In this document: piece after piece, positions 36,621-44,558 of the stretch | How the letters are laid out: every line of letters begins with the position of its first letter | How positions within the stretch are numbered: the stretch's first letter is position 1 | Source: Rossellomorea marisflavi | GTDB lineage: Bacteria; Bacillota; Bacilli; Bacillales; Bacillaceae_B | Reading direction: 5' to 3' | Length of the DNA stretch: 64,000 bases | NCBI RefSeq assembly: GCF_009806575.1 | Contig: NZ_CP047095.1 | Span: 1,988,001 to 2,052,000, forward strand | The notes under the pieces: generated by a model | Told to the model about the DNA's origin: nothing | Databases searched by the model: none | Seen by the model: only the letters and a program-made list of their open reading frames with translations | Translations under genes and position numbers: made by a program

Positions 36621-37328
36621 ATGGTTATGATTCCGAAAGTATCTATTATCATTCCGTTCTACAATTGTGCTTACGTGGATCAGGCAATCGAAAGCGCCCT
36701 CAATCAATCATATCCGTCAATCGAAGTGATTGTGGTGAATGATGGCTCCACCATGCATCTGGAAAAGCTTGAACCTTATGCAGATCGGATTTCGATTCTC
36801 CATAAAGTCAACGGAGGAACGGCAACGGCATTGAACTGGGGAATGGATACCGCTTCCGGGACCTATACCGCCTGGCTGAGTTCAGATGATCTATTCCTAC
36901 CGGAGAAGATTTCCCTGCAGGTAGAGTATATGGAGCGGAATCGGATCGACCTCTGCTTCAGTGATTATCTTCTTATCACGGATGCAGGAACAGAATGGAT
37001 GTGGTCGGTCAATGAATCCTTTGAGGAAATAAAAGGGCTTAAAGACGTGCTGTCGTATCGGAATCCCATTAATGGATCAACGATGCTCATGAAGAGGACG
37101 ATCTTCAGGGAAGCCGGATTCTTTGAACCGAAGTACCGCTTTACCCATGATTATGATATGTGGATGCGGCTGATGTTGAAGGGATACTCATTTGGTTACA
37201 TTCACCGGCCGCTTATTAAGTATCGCACCCATCCAGCGTCAGGCAGTATGAACCATCAGGCCGATATCCGTAGGGAAATGAATGATCTGCAGCTGCTATA
37301 CCGAGAAAAAAGGAGAGAAGAGGATTGA
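36621..37328 (+). CDS. Family 2 glycosyltransferase, paralogue of 33384
   Basis: The 235-residue GT-A enzyme has VSIIIPFYNC, VVNDGST, NGGTATALN and WLSSDDLF. These motifs are in the same order and spacing as in the 33384 protein, so the two arose by duplication. GGGGGTG precedes the ATG. It is the first gene of a plus-strand run reaching 39679. An incomplete sigma-K-like element (AC-N14-CATAGTATG, ending 36590) lies upstream. Its stop overlaps the next start. Confidence 0.87.
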   Translation: MVMIPKVSIIIPFYNCAYVDQAIESALNQSYPSIEVIVVNDGSTMHLEKLEPYADRISILHKVNGGTATALNWGMDTASGTYTAWLSSDDLFLPEKISLQVEYMERNRIDLCFSDYLLITDAGTEWMWSVNESFEEIKGLKDVLSYRNPINGSTMLMKRTIFREAGFFEPKYRFTHDYDMWMRLMLKGYSFGYIHRPLIKYRTHPASGSMNHQADIRREMNDLQLLYREKRREED

Positions 37329-38284
37329 GAGAGCTTATACTATCGGGAGCCACCCAGAAATCCGGACTTAAGAAGGATTGGGAACAGTTTAAAAAAGGCC
37401 TGGTCCTTTCGTTTCACACCAAAACCCAGCAGATACAAAAGGTGATTGAATATACCTCCCCAAAGGAAGTTTGTGCAGAAGATGAGCCCTCTATATCGTT
37501 CACGGCTGCCACGTTGAGGAAGAACAAGCTCTATGTTCCAACGCATACCGAAATATTGGTATACGATTTGAATACCTATCGGCTCGAGAAATATTTCACA
37601 TATCCTTCATTGAATGATGTCCATCACGTGTATCCAAGAAACAATGGGAATCTGCTTATTTGTAACACCGGGCTTGATATGGTGATCGAGACGTCCCCTA
37701 AAGGTGTGATCCTGAACGAATGGAATGTAGGCAGAGGGGGGCCATGGAAAAGTTTTGATCCGTCGATCGACTACCGGAAAGTCCCTACCACCAAACCCCA
37801 TAAACATCATCCGAACTTTGTGTTTGAACTGGACGATGAAATATGGGTGACAAGATGCCTGCAGAAAGACGCGATCTGTTTGACCGATCCTTGGAAAGAG
37901 ATAACGATCGGCAGGCAGCTCATCCATGACGGAGTCCTTTATAAGAACCATCTTTATTTCACGCAGGTGGACGGCCACATTATCAAAGTGAATGCAGGGA
38001 GCCTGCAGGTCGTTCAGGACATCGACCTCTCAACCGTGGCTTCACACGAGGAAAAACTGGGGTGGTGCAGGGGCATCAGACCGCTTACAGAGGATATCAT
38101 CCTTGTTGGCTTCACACGGATCAGACCGTCAAGCAGGGTGAATGAAGACGGATCCAGGGAATATTACGGGCAGCATGGTGTCCTTCCAACCCGAATAGCC
38201 TGTTATAACATCAAGGAAATGGTTTTGATGTGGGAGAAGGATCTTGAGCCTTATGATATGAATGCCATCTATTCTATTAGCTGA
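37325..38284 (+). CDS. Probable beta-propeller protein of unknown function
   Basis: A 319-residue protein with repeated short beta segments of the type LYVPTHTEILVYDLNTYRLEK, LLICNTGLDMVIE and LYFTQVDGHIIKVNAG. This suggests a propeller fold. No signal peptide or catalytic motif is recognised. The TTG start overlaps the upstream stop (GATTGA), with GGAGAG upstream, so it is coupled to the glycosyltransferase gene. Position inside a glycan cluster suggests a sugar-binding or modifying role, unproven. Confidence 0.75.
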   Translation: MRELILSGATQKSGLKKDWEQFKKGLVLSFHTKTQQIQKVIEYTSPKEVCAEDEPSISFTAATLRKNKLYVPTHTEILVYDLNTYRLEKYFTYPSLNDVHHVYPRNNGNLLICNTGLDMVIETSPKGVILNEWNVGRGGPWKSFDPSIDYRKVPTTKPHKHHPNFVFELDDEIWVTRCLQKDAICLTDPWKEITIGRQLIHDGVLYKNHLYFTQVDGHIIKVNAGSLQVVQDIDLSTVASHEEKLGWCRGIRPLTEDIILVGFTRIRPSSRVNEDGSREYYGQHGVLPTRIACYNIKEMVLMWEKDLEPYDMNAIYSIS

Positions 38285-38303
38285 TTAAAGGAGAGTGGAA
38301 GAG

Positions 38304-38462
38304 TTGTTGCCCAGAAAAAATACGTACCGACATCCCGGCAGGAGTGTTCCCATTTCAGCTAAAAAACCGCTACCGAAACCCCAAACGAATACCCCTCCGA
38401 GATATGCCATCCCCGATCCCAGGTTGAGAGAAGTGCTCGACCGGTATGCAGGGGAGTGGTGA
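38304..38462 (+). CDS. Small Pro/Arg-rich protein
   Basis: A 52-residue gene with AAGGAG about ten bases before a TTG start, filling the gap between the propeller gene and the glycosyltransferase gene, which starts three bases later. The product is basic and proline-rich (KKPLPKPQTNTPPRY), with a helical tail LREVLDRYAGEW. No family is recognised. Spacing and ribosome site support a real gene. Confidence 0.6.
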   Translation: MLPRKNTYRHPGRSVPISAKKPLPKPQTNTPPRYAIPDPRLREVLDRYAGEW

Positions 38463-38465
38463 ACG

Positions 38466-39679
38466 ATGAAAATCTTGATCGCTACCATCTTCCCATTACC
38501 GGGGGGAGGTATTTGGTCATTTGTGTCCCACCTTCATGATGGTCTTGTCGCGCAAGGACACTCCGTCGATATCATCTGCTCGAACCACACCAATACACAG
38601 GTATTGAATCTCTTAAAAGGGAATACAGTCGAACTTGTGCCCTTCCGTCCCATGATTGAGCGAAAGCTGAGGAAGTCCATTCCGAAATTGATCCAGCACC
38701 CATGGGTTTATCATGCTGAAGTGAACAGGTATCAATTTGAAAGGGGACTGACAGAGCTTGATTTGTCACAATATGACCTCATCCACTGTCAGGATGTCCT
38801 TTCTGCGGTATCGATCAGCAGGATGAAACCTGCACGTACCCCCATGGTCACGTCCATCCACGGTTTTTTGTCCGGGGCGATCTTCCATCAAATCAAAGCC
38901 ACTAATCCCGGCATCGCCGATGATGATATCTGGAACAGTTTCGTCCTTCAGTACTACGCCAGATTGGAAAAAATCGGCTATGACAGCAGTGCATGCCTCC
39001 ATACTTCAAGCAGATGGATGCGGGGGATCCTGCTGAATCAATACAGCGTTCCCTCTCGTAAGATCATGACCTTCAACTATGGGGTCCCGATTGAACAGTT
39101 CCCTGCATACTCGGGACAGCGTCCATCCGGTAAATGCACGATTGTGGCCATCAGCAGATTGGTCTACCTCAAAGGCCTTCATCACCTTCTTGAGTCCCTA
39201 GAAATGCTCTCCCCGTCGTTGGATTGGGAATGCCAGATCCTCGGGAGGGTGAGATGAAGGATAAACTGATGGACCAGGCTAGACAGCTTGGAATCGATTC
39301 AAAGGTGAACTTCCTTGGAAATCGGAACGATGTTGTACAAATCCTGCAGATGGCGGATGTTCTGGTGATTCCGAGTCTCCAGGAAAATCAGCCGTTTGCG
39401 GTTATTGAAGCACAAATGATGGGAGTACCGGTGATTGCATCCAATGCAGGCGGACTTCCTGAAATGGTGGAGCACCAAGCAACGGGCCTGATCGTGGAAA
39501 AAGCGAATAGCCATCAGCTCTCCAGGGCATTGGATCATATCATCCGTCACCCTGCAGAGCGGGACCGGATGGGACAGCAGGCATGGAAAATGAGCAGGGA
39601 AAAATGGGGTCTTGCATCTCTCATTGAGAATGCTTCAGCATTCTATCAGTCAGCGATGAACACGAACATCAAGACCTGA
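38466..39679 (+). pseudogene. GT4-family glycosyltransferase disrupted by a frameshift
   Basis: Two reading frames join into one GT-B enzyme of about 404 residues. The first (38466-39257) holds the acceptor half (ATIFPLPGGGIWSFVSHLHDG) and the first donor strand (IVAISRLVYLKGLHHLLE). It ends at ECQILGRVR. The second frame resumes at GEMKDKLMDQARQLG and carries the donor motif ENQPFAVIEAQMMGVPVIAS. One G appears to be missing in the run at 39243-39245 (family pattern ILGxGEM). The remainder is intact, so a recent mutation, slippage or sequencing error is likely. Confidence 0.85.
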
Positions 39680-39719
39680 TCTATCCGCCCTTTTATTGAA
39701 ACAGTGAGAAGAGTCTAGG

Positions 39720-39746
39720 ACAGCTCCCGCTTTCTATCATAATGTA
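39720..39746 (+). promoter_or_regulatory. Candidate sigma-K promoter of the UDP-sugar operon
   Basis: AC (39720), 16 bp, CATAATGTA (39738-39746), a full match to the sigma-K pattern, 30 bp before the first gene of a four-gene operon. Confidence 0.62.
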
Positions 39747-39776
39747 TTAAGACGAAACAGAAAGGAGAGCTCACAG

Positions 39777-40871
39777 GTGAAAATCGTTACAGTACTGGGG
39801 ACAAGGCCGGAGATCATAAGGCTGAGCCTCATCATGAAAAAGCTTGATCAGCTTGCCGATCGGCATGTCATCGTGCACACAGGGCAGAACTTCACCCACT
39901 CACTGAACGGGGTGTTTTATCAGGAGCTTGGTCTGCGTGCACCCGACTACGTCCTGTCGGATAAGCAGCAGTCCCTCGGAAAGCAGCTATCCGCCCTCTA
40001 TGAAGGACTCGAAGACATTCTGATCCGTGAGAAGCCGGATAAAGTGCTTGTGCTTGGCGACACGAACAGCGGGCTGAGTGCCATCCTGGCAGAGCGGATG
40101 ATGATTCCTGTCGTCCATATGGAAGCAGGGAACCGCTGCTTCGATCTGAATGTACCGGAAGAGAAGAATCGAAAGATCATCGATTCTGTCTCATCATTCA
40201 ATCTTGTCTATACCCCTTATAGCAAAACCAATCTTCTCAATGAAGGAATGACACCAAGCAAAATCATCACAACAGGCAACCCCATCTATGAAGTATTGAA
40301 GCACTATGAATCGAACATTGATGACAGCACCATCCTTACAGGCCTTTCATTGAAAGAAAGGGACTACTTCTTGGCCACGATCCACAGGGCAGAAAACGTA
40401 GACAACCCCGACCATCTTACCTCCATCATCCAAGCCATGAACCGCATAGCTGCCACCTACAAAAAAAGAATCATCTTCAGCGCGCATCCGAGAACACGTT
40501 CCAAGTTATTGGCCATGCCCCACCTATCCATCGATCCGAGAATTGAATTCCATGAGCCTTTCGGATTCTTTGATTTTATTCAGCTCGAAAAAAAGGCGTA
40601 CTGCGTTTTGACCGACAGCGGGACTGTCCAGGAAGAATGCTGTATCTTCCATGTGCCGGCCGTCACAGTCAGGAAGACGACCGAGAGACCGGAAACCGTC
40701 GATTGTGGCAGCAACTTCATTTCCGGCCTGGAGGAAGCAAACATCGTGAATGGTGTCAAAGTCATGTGTTCCAAGGCTGCAAATTGGCATTGTCCTGCAG
40801 AATACTTGGATGAACATGTGTCGGATAAAGTGATCAATATACTTTTAGGAGGTACAGAAATTGTTTACTAA
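39777..40871 (+). CDS. Non-hydrolysing UDP-GlcNAc 2-epimerase-like enzyme (WecB/CapG type)
   Basis: The 364-residue GT-B-fold epimerase has VLGTRPEIIRLS at the N-terminus, GDTNSGL, HMEAGNRCFD and PEEKNRKIID. Such enzymes invert C2 of UDP-GlcNAc or of 6-deoxy derivatives. Being next to a CapE-like dehydratase and an RmlD-like reductase suggests a CapG-type role on a UDP-6-deoxy-HexNAc. The start is GTG, with AAAGGAG upstream. It overlaps the next gene by 11 bases. Confidence 0.88.
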   Translation: MKIVTVLGTRPEIIRLSLIMKKLDQLADRHVIVHTGQNFTHSLNGVFYQELGLRAPDYVLSDKQQSLGKQLSALYEGLEDILIREKPDKVLVLGDTNSGLSAILAERMMIPVVHMEAGNRCFDLNVPEEKNRKIIDSVSSFNLVYTPYSKTNLLNEGMTPSKIITTGNPIYEVLKHYESNIDDSTILTGLSLKERDYFLATIHRAENVDNPDHLTSIIQAMNRIAATYKKRIIFSAHPRTRSKLLAMPHLSIDPRIEFHEPFGFFDFIQLEKKAYCVLTDSGTVQEECCIFHVPAVTVRKTTERPETVDCGSNFISGLEEANIVNGVKVMCSKAANWHCPAEYLDEHVSDKVINILLGGTEIVY

Positions 40872-41853
40872 TAAAACAATCCTAGTGACGGGAGGAACGG
40901 GATCATGGGGGAACGAGCTCGTATCCCAGCTTCTCGAGAAAAATCCGAAGGAAATCAGGATTTTCTCCCGGAATGAAACGAGTCAGGTACTGACAAAGCA
41001 GAAATTCGAGAACGATCCACGACTGACGTTCCTGATCGGGGACGTGCGGGATAAGGAGGCGGTGATGGAGGCGGCTCAGAAAGTCGATTATATCTTTCAT
41101 CTTGCTGCACTTAAACATGTACCGGTCTGCGAGCATCAGCCTCTTGAGGCACTGAAGACGAATGTGATGGGTACCCAGAATATCATCGATGCCGCCATTG
41201 AGAATGAAGTGGAAAAAGTGATCAATATCTCCACTGACAAAGCGGCGAATCCCTCCAATTTCTACGGTTTTACGAAAGCCATGGGGGAGAAACTGATCAT
41301 CAATGCCAATGTCCTGACCGATAAAACGAAATTTGTGTGCGTACGGGGAGGAAATGTACTGGGGACAAACGGAAGCGTCATCCACGTCTTCAAGCATGGA
41401 ATCAAGGAAAAGTCGAAAATCGGGATAACGGATAAAAACATGACCCGTTTCTTCCTCACGATCAAAGACGCCATCAAGCTGTTGTTCAAGGCCACCTATG
41501 AAAGCCACGGAGGAGAAATTTTCGTCATGAAGATGCCGACGTGCAAGATCATGGATCTGGCTCAAGTACTCATCGATCGATATTCACCTGATCAGGAAGT
41601 GACAGTGGAAGAACTCGGGATCCGACCGGGAGAAAAACTGCATGAATTACTTCTGACGGAATTTGAAAGTCACAATACCATTGTATATGACAACGAATAC
41701 TTCGTGATTTTACCTACGATCCATATCGAAGGGCTGACGGAATTCTACAAAGATTTTCCACAGGTGGATCTCGATACGTATTCTTCCAGCGATAACATCA
41801 TCAATTACGATCAGATCAAGTCCATGCTGAAGGACGGGGGCTTCTTGGAATGA
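40861..41853 (+). CDS. UDP-N-acetylglucosamine 4,6-dehydratase/5-epimerase-like (CapE/WbjB/FnlA)
   Basis: The 330-residue extended SDR of the polysaccharide-biosynthesis dehydratase family has TGGTGSWGNEL near the N-terminus, STDKAANPSNFYGFTKA with the Tyr-x3-Lys pair, and GIRPGEKLHE. It is predicted to make a 4-keto-6-deoxy UDP-HexNAc. The TTG start has AGGAGGT seven bases upstream. It overlaps both neighbours, so the operon is translationally coupled. Confidence 0.88.
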   Translation: MFTNKTILVTGGTGSWGNELVSQLLEKNPKEIRIFSRNETSQVLTKQKFENDPRLTFLIGDVRDKEAVMEAAQKVDYIFHLAALKHVPVCEHQPLEALKTNVMGTQNIIDAAIENEVEKVINISTDKAANPSNFYGFTKAMGEKLIINANVLTDKTKFVCVRGGNVLGTNGSVIHVFKHGIKEKSKIGITDKNMTRFFLTIKDAIKLLFKATYESHGGEIFVMKMPTCKIMDLAQVLIDRYSPDQEVTVEELGIRPGEKLHELLLTEFESHNTIVYDNEYFVILPTIHIEGLTEFYKDFPQVDLDTYSSSDNIINYDQIKSMLKDGGFLE

Positions 41854-42665
41854 AAATCCTCGTATTGGGAGGCAGGGGCATGGCAGGCCATGTCATCACT
41901 TCCTATATGAAAAAGCAGGGACACGATGTCCTGTACACCACACGGAATGAAGATGGGATCCAACTTGATGTAACCAGCCTTGCAGGTGTACGGAATGTCA
42001 TCCTGAGCCACAAGCCGGATGTGCTCATCAACGCCGTCGGTCTCCTGAATGAAGATGCAGAGGCAAGGCTGAAGGATGCCATCATCGTGAACGGGCTCCT
42101 GCCCCATTATTTGACGGAAGTCCTTGATGAATATGGAGGGAAACTTGTCCATATCAGTACGGACTGCGTCTTTTCAGGAGAAAAGGGCAGCTATGTCGAG
42201 GATGATGAAAAGGACGGCACCACCGCCTATTCGAAGACGAAGTCGATCGGTGAGGTGACCCGGTCCCCCCATCTGACGGTCAGGACCTCGATCATCGGAC
42301 CTGAATTAAAAGAGAATGGAATCGGCCTCTTTCACTGGTTCATGAAGCAAAAAGGGGAAATAAAAGGATACGCGAATGTGTTCTGGAACGGTGTGACCAC
42401 TCTGGAACTTGCCAAGGCAATCGATCACCTGATCCAAGCCGGTGCAACAGGACTCTATCATCTATGCACGCCGGGCAGAATCAGCAAGTATGAGCTGCTT
42501 CAGCTTTTCAAGGAAACTCTTCAAAAAGATGATGTGACCATTACCCCTTCTTTGACACCGGTTCATGATAAAACGCTTGTTCATACGCGAAACGACGTTC
42601 ATTTTCACGTTCAGGACTACAAAAGCATGCTCTCAGAAATGGTCGAATGGATGCGGCAAAAATGA
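41850..42665 (+). CDS. RmlD-like 4-keto-sugar reductase
   Basis: The 271-residue SDR resembles dTDP-4-dehydrorhamnose reductase: GGRGMAGHVI at the N-terminus, HISTDCVFSG, and AYSKTKSIGE with Tyr-x3-Lys. It likely reduces the 4-keto group of the CapE product. Unlike CapF of the FucNAc pathway, it lacks a C-terminal cupin domain, so the final sugar may differ from UDP-L-FucNAc. ATGA overlaps occur at both ends. Confidence 0.86.
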   Translation: MKILVLGGRGMAGHVITSYMKKQGHDVLYTTRNEDGIQLDVTSLAGVRNVILSHKPDVLINAVGLLNEDAEARLKDAIIVNGLLPHYLTEVLDEYGGKLVHISTDCVFSGEKGSYVEDDEKDGTTAYSKTKSIGEVTRSPHLTVRTSIIGPELKENGIGLFHWFMKQKGEIKGYANVFWNGVTTLELAKAIDHLIQAGATGLYHLCTPGRISKYELLQLFKETLQKDDVTITPSLTPVHDKTLVHTRNDVHFHVQDYKSMLSEMVEWMRQK

Positions 42666-43528
42666 AACGCGTCCTAGTGACAGGGGCATCGGGATTCACC
42701 GGGCGTCATGCTTGTGCCTTGTTCGCTAGCATGGGTCACGCTGTATACGGCCTTGTAAGGACACCTACGATGATGAAAGACGTGACGCTAGTTCATTGTG
42801 ACCTCATGGATGAACAGCAGGTCCAGAGGGTGGTGGAAGAGGTGAAACCCGACATCACCCTGCATCTGGCTGCGCAAAATCATGGTGGTATATCCTGGGA
42901 GAAACCTGCTCTTACGTTCCGCATAAATGTAGTGGGTACCCTGAATCTTTTGGAAGCCTTGAGGATCAGCGCACCAGATTCCGTGATGCTGGTCACGGGA
43001 TCGGTACTTGAATGGAACGCGGGCTCCATGCCGGCCCATCCCTATGGCGTATCGAAGGTCATGCAGACAGCCCTTGCTTCCTCTTGGTCACAGCTATTCG
43101 GCTTGGATGTGCGAATTGCCCGCTCTTCTAATTTATGCGGTCCTGGTGAATCCACGGGCATCTGTTCCCTGTTAGCCAGAAGCTGTGTTGAAGGGAAGGA
43201 AGCATTTCACTTTTCCAATATACTCGATCAGAGGGATTTCCTGGATGTCAGGGATGCGGTTCGTGCCTATGCAAGGATTATTACAGATGGTGAGCGCGAA
43301 GGGGATTATACTGTAGCCTCCGGTCGGAACCGGACCCTCCTGGAAGTGGCAAGGGAAACAAGGGATATAGCCGGTAGCGGAATCTCCTTCACCACAGACG
43401 CCTTTCAGCACACTTTCCAGGAAGTGTATTCCACGAGGGGAATCCGGGCGTTGGGGTGGGAACCAGTTATTCCGTTCAAGCAGACGCTTGCAGATATCCA
43501 TGACTATATGAATAAAACAAAAAGGTAA
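42662..43528 (+). CDS. NAD-dependent epimerase/reductase (GDP-6-deoxymannose reductase-like)
   Basis: The 288-residue extended SDR has TGASGFTGRHA (residues 7-17), LVTGSVLEW and HPYGVSK as the catalytic Tyr-x3-Lys. It resembles RMD-type reductases and GalE-like epimerases; the donor nucleotide is not clear. The ATG at 42662 overlaps the upstream stop (ATGA); an in-frame ATG at 42647 would add five residues. It is the last gene of the sugar-nucleotide operon. Confidence 0.84.
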   Translation: MKRVLVTGASGFTGRHACALFASMGHAVYGLVRTPTMMKDVTLVHCDLMDEQQVQRVVEEVKPDITLHLAAQNHGGISWEKPALTFRINVVGTLNLLEALRISAPDSVMLVTGSVLEWNAGSMPAHPYGVSKVMQTALASSWSQLFGLDVRIARSSNLCGPGESTGICSLLARSCVEGKEAFHFSNILDQRDFLDVRDAVRAYARIITDGEREGDYTVASGRNRTLLEVARETRDIAGSGISFTTDAFQHTFQEVYSTRGIRALGWEPVIPFKQTLADIHDYMNKTKR

Positions 43529-43548
43529 TCGGAGACGATTACCTTTTT
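43519..43548. terminator. Bidirectional terminator
   Basis: AAAAGGTAATCG / CGATTACCTTTTT with GAGA loop, between convergent genes; A-runs and T-runs on both sides serve both strands. Confidence 0.9.
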
Positions 43549-43563
43549 GCCGTTCCATAGGAA

Positions 43564-44445
43564 TCAGAAGTAGATGGAGAATTTCTTGAACAGTGTTTCA
43601 ATACTGGTCTTCCTCTTCTTCATATACTCTGTTCGTTTTTTGAGAACCCCATCCTGGAGCACCCTTCGATCAATCTTGATGGGAGAACCATGAACAATGA
43701 GAGATTTGGCCCTTTCGATCCGCGCATCGTCAAAATGGAGATAGGCCATTCTCATAAGGTTGTAGTAGATTCCCTCGTAGTTTACGTTGTACGGATGGGC
43801 CGTCCTGAACAAATGAAGGATCGTGACCGTGGGATCGCAGTGGCAACGGTAACCGAAAAGCCACAGTTTGATCGAAATTTCTACATCTTCGTGCCCCCAC
43901 GAATAAAATCCGGGTTCAAATCCGCCAATATCGTCAAACGTCTCTTTCTTCATAACAATGCACGCACCGGGAAGGATGGCTGTTTCAAAAAGCGCACGGC
44001 CCCTGGGATTCCATTTGATTTTCAGGGAAGGAGTCAGAGATTGGCCGTAGCCCACGATGGAAGGGTCCTCCAGCGAACCGATGGCTGGACAAACGGCATC
44101 GGTTACCCCGCTTGCCACCGGATAGACAAGGCGGTCCAACCAGAAATTCTCAAAGGTCATATGGGCATCGCAAAAAGCGATATAGGGGTAGTTGGCAGCA
44201 TCCGCCCCCAGATTCCTGGCAACAGATGGCCCCACCCCTTCTGCCCGCACATAGGTCACTTTTTGTTTATGTTCATAGGTGGAAAGGAAGGCGAAGCCAT
44301 CATCAGTGGAGGCATCGTCCACAAGGATTGCCTCGACCTCGACATTTGTCTTGACGCTGAAAAGGGAATCCAACGTCATCTTTACATTCTTGCCTTCGTT
44401 CTTCACAGGGAATACAACGGAAACTTTGGGTATATGCCTGCTCAT
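43564..44445 (-). CDS. GT2 glycosyltransferase resembling polypeptide GalNAc-transferases
   Basis: The 293-residue GT-A enzyme has VSVVFPVKNEGKN at the N-terminus, CDAHMTF at 92-98 (a D-x-H metal motif, Asp93/His95) and YSWGHEDVEISIKLW at 181-195. The D-x-H motif and the WGxEDxE(I/L)S element are the hallmarks of eukaryotic polypeptide GalNAc-transferases (GT27) and related GT2 enzymes. No lectin domain or membrane anchor. AAAGGAG precedes the ATG. It has a sigma-K promoter candidate. A protein acceptor is plausible but unproven. Confidence 0.85.
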   Translation of the reverse strand: MSRHIPKVSVVFPVKNEGKNVKMTLDSLFSVKTNVEVEAILVDDASTDDGFAFLSTYEHKQKVTYVRAEGVGPSVARNLGADAANYPYIAFCDAHMTFENFWLDRLVYPVASGVTDAVCPAIGSLEDPSIVGYGQSLTPSLKIKWNPRGRALFETAILPGACIVMKKETFDDIGGFEPGFYSWGHEDVEISIKLWLFGYRCHCDPTVTILHLFRTAHPYNVNYEGIYYNLMRMAYLHFDDARIERAKSLIVHGSPIKIDRRVLQDGVLKKRTEYMKKRKTSIETLFKKFSIYF

Positions 44446-44476
44446 ATCGACGCTCCTTTGCTACTTGCCTCTGAAT

Positions 44477-44503
44477 CAGTGTATGTCGCTCCGGTCCGAC
44501 CGT
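44477..44503 (-). promoter_or_regulatory. Candidate sigma-K promoter (possible sigma-E overlap)
   Basis: Minus strand: AC, 16 bp, CATACACTG, one mismatch from CATAnnnTA. CATACACT also fits the sigma-E -10, but no good sigma-E -35 is seen. Confidence 0.45.
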
Positions 44504-44558
44504 GAATCATGCAATTAACATAAGTCGCAAAAGGAGTTCATAAGATGAGTATTGGGTG

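Noticed and set aside
43690-44505. 271-codon open frame opposite the GalNAc-T-like gene
   Set aside because: The minus-strand frame has clear GT motifs, a good ribosome site and a promoter candidate; the plus frame has none.
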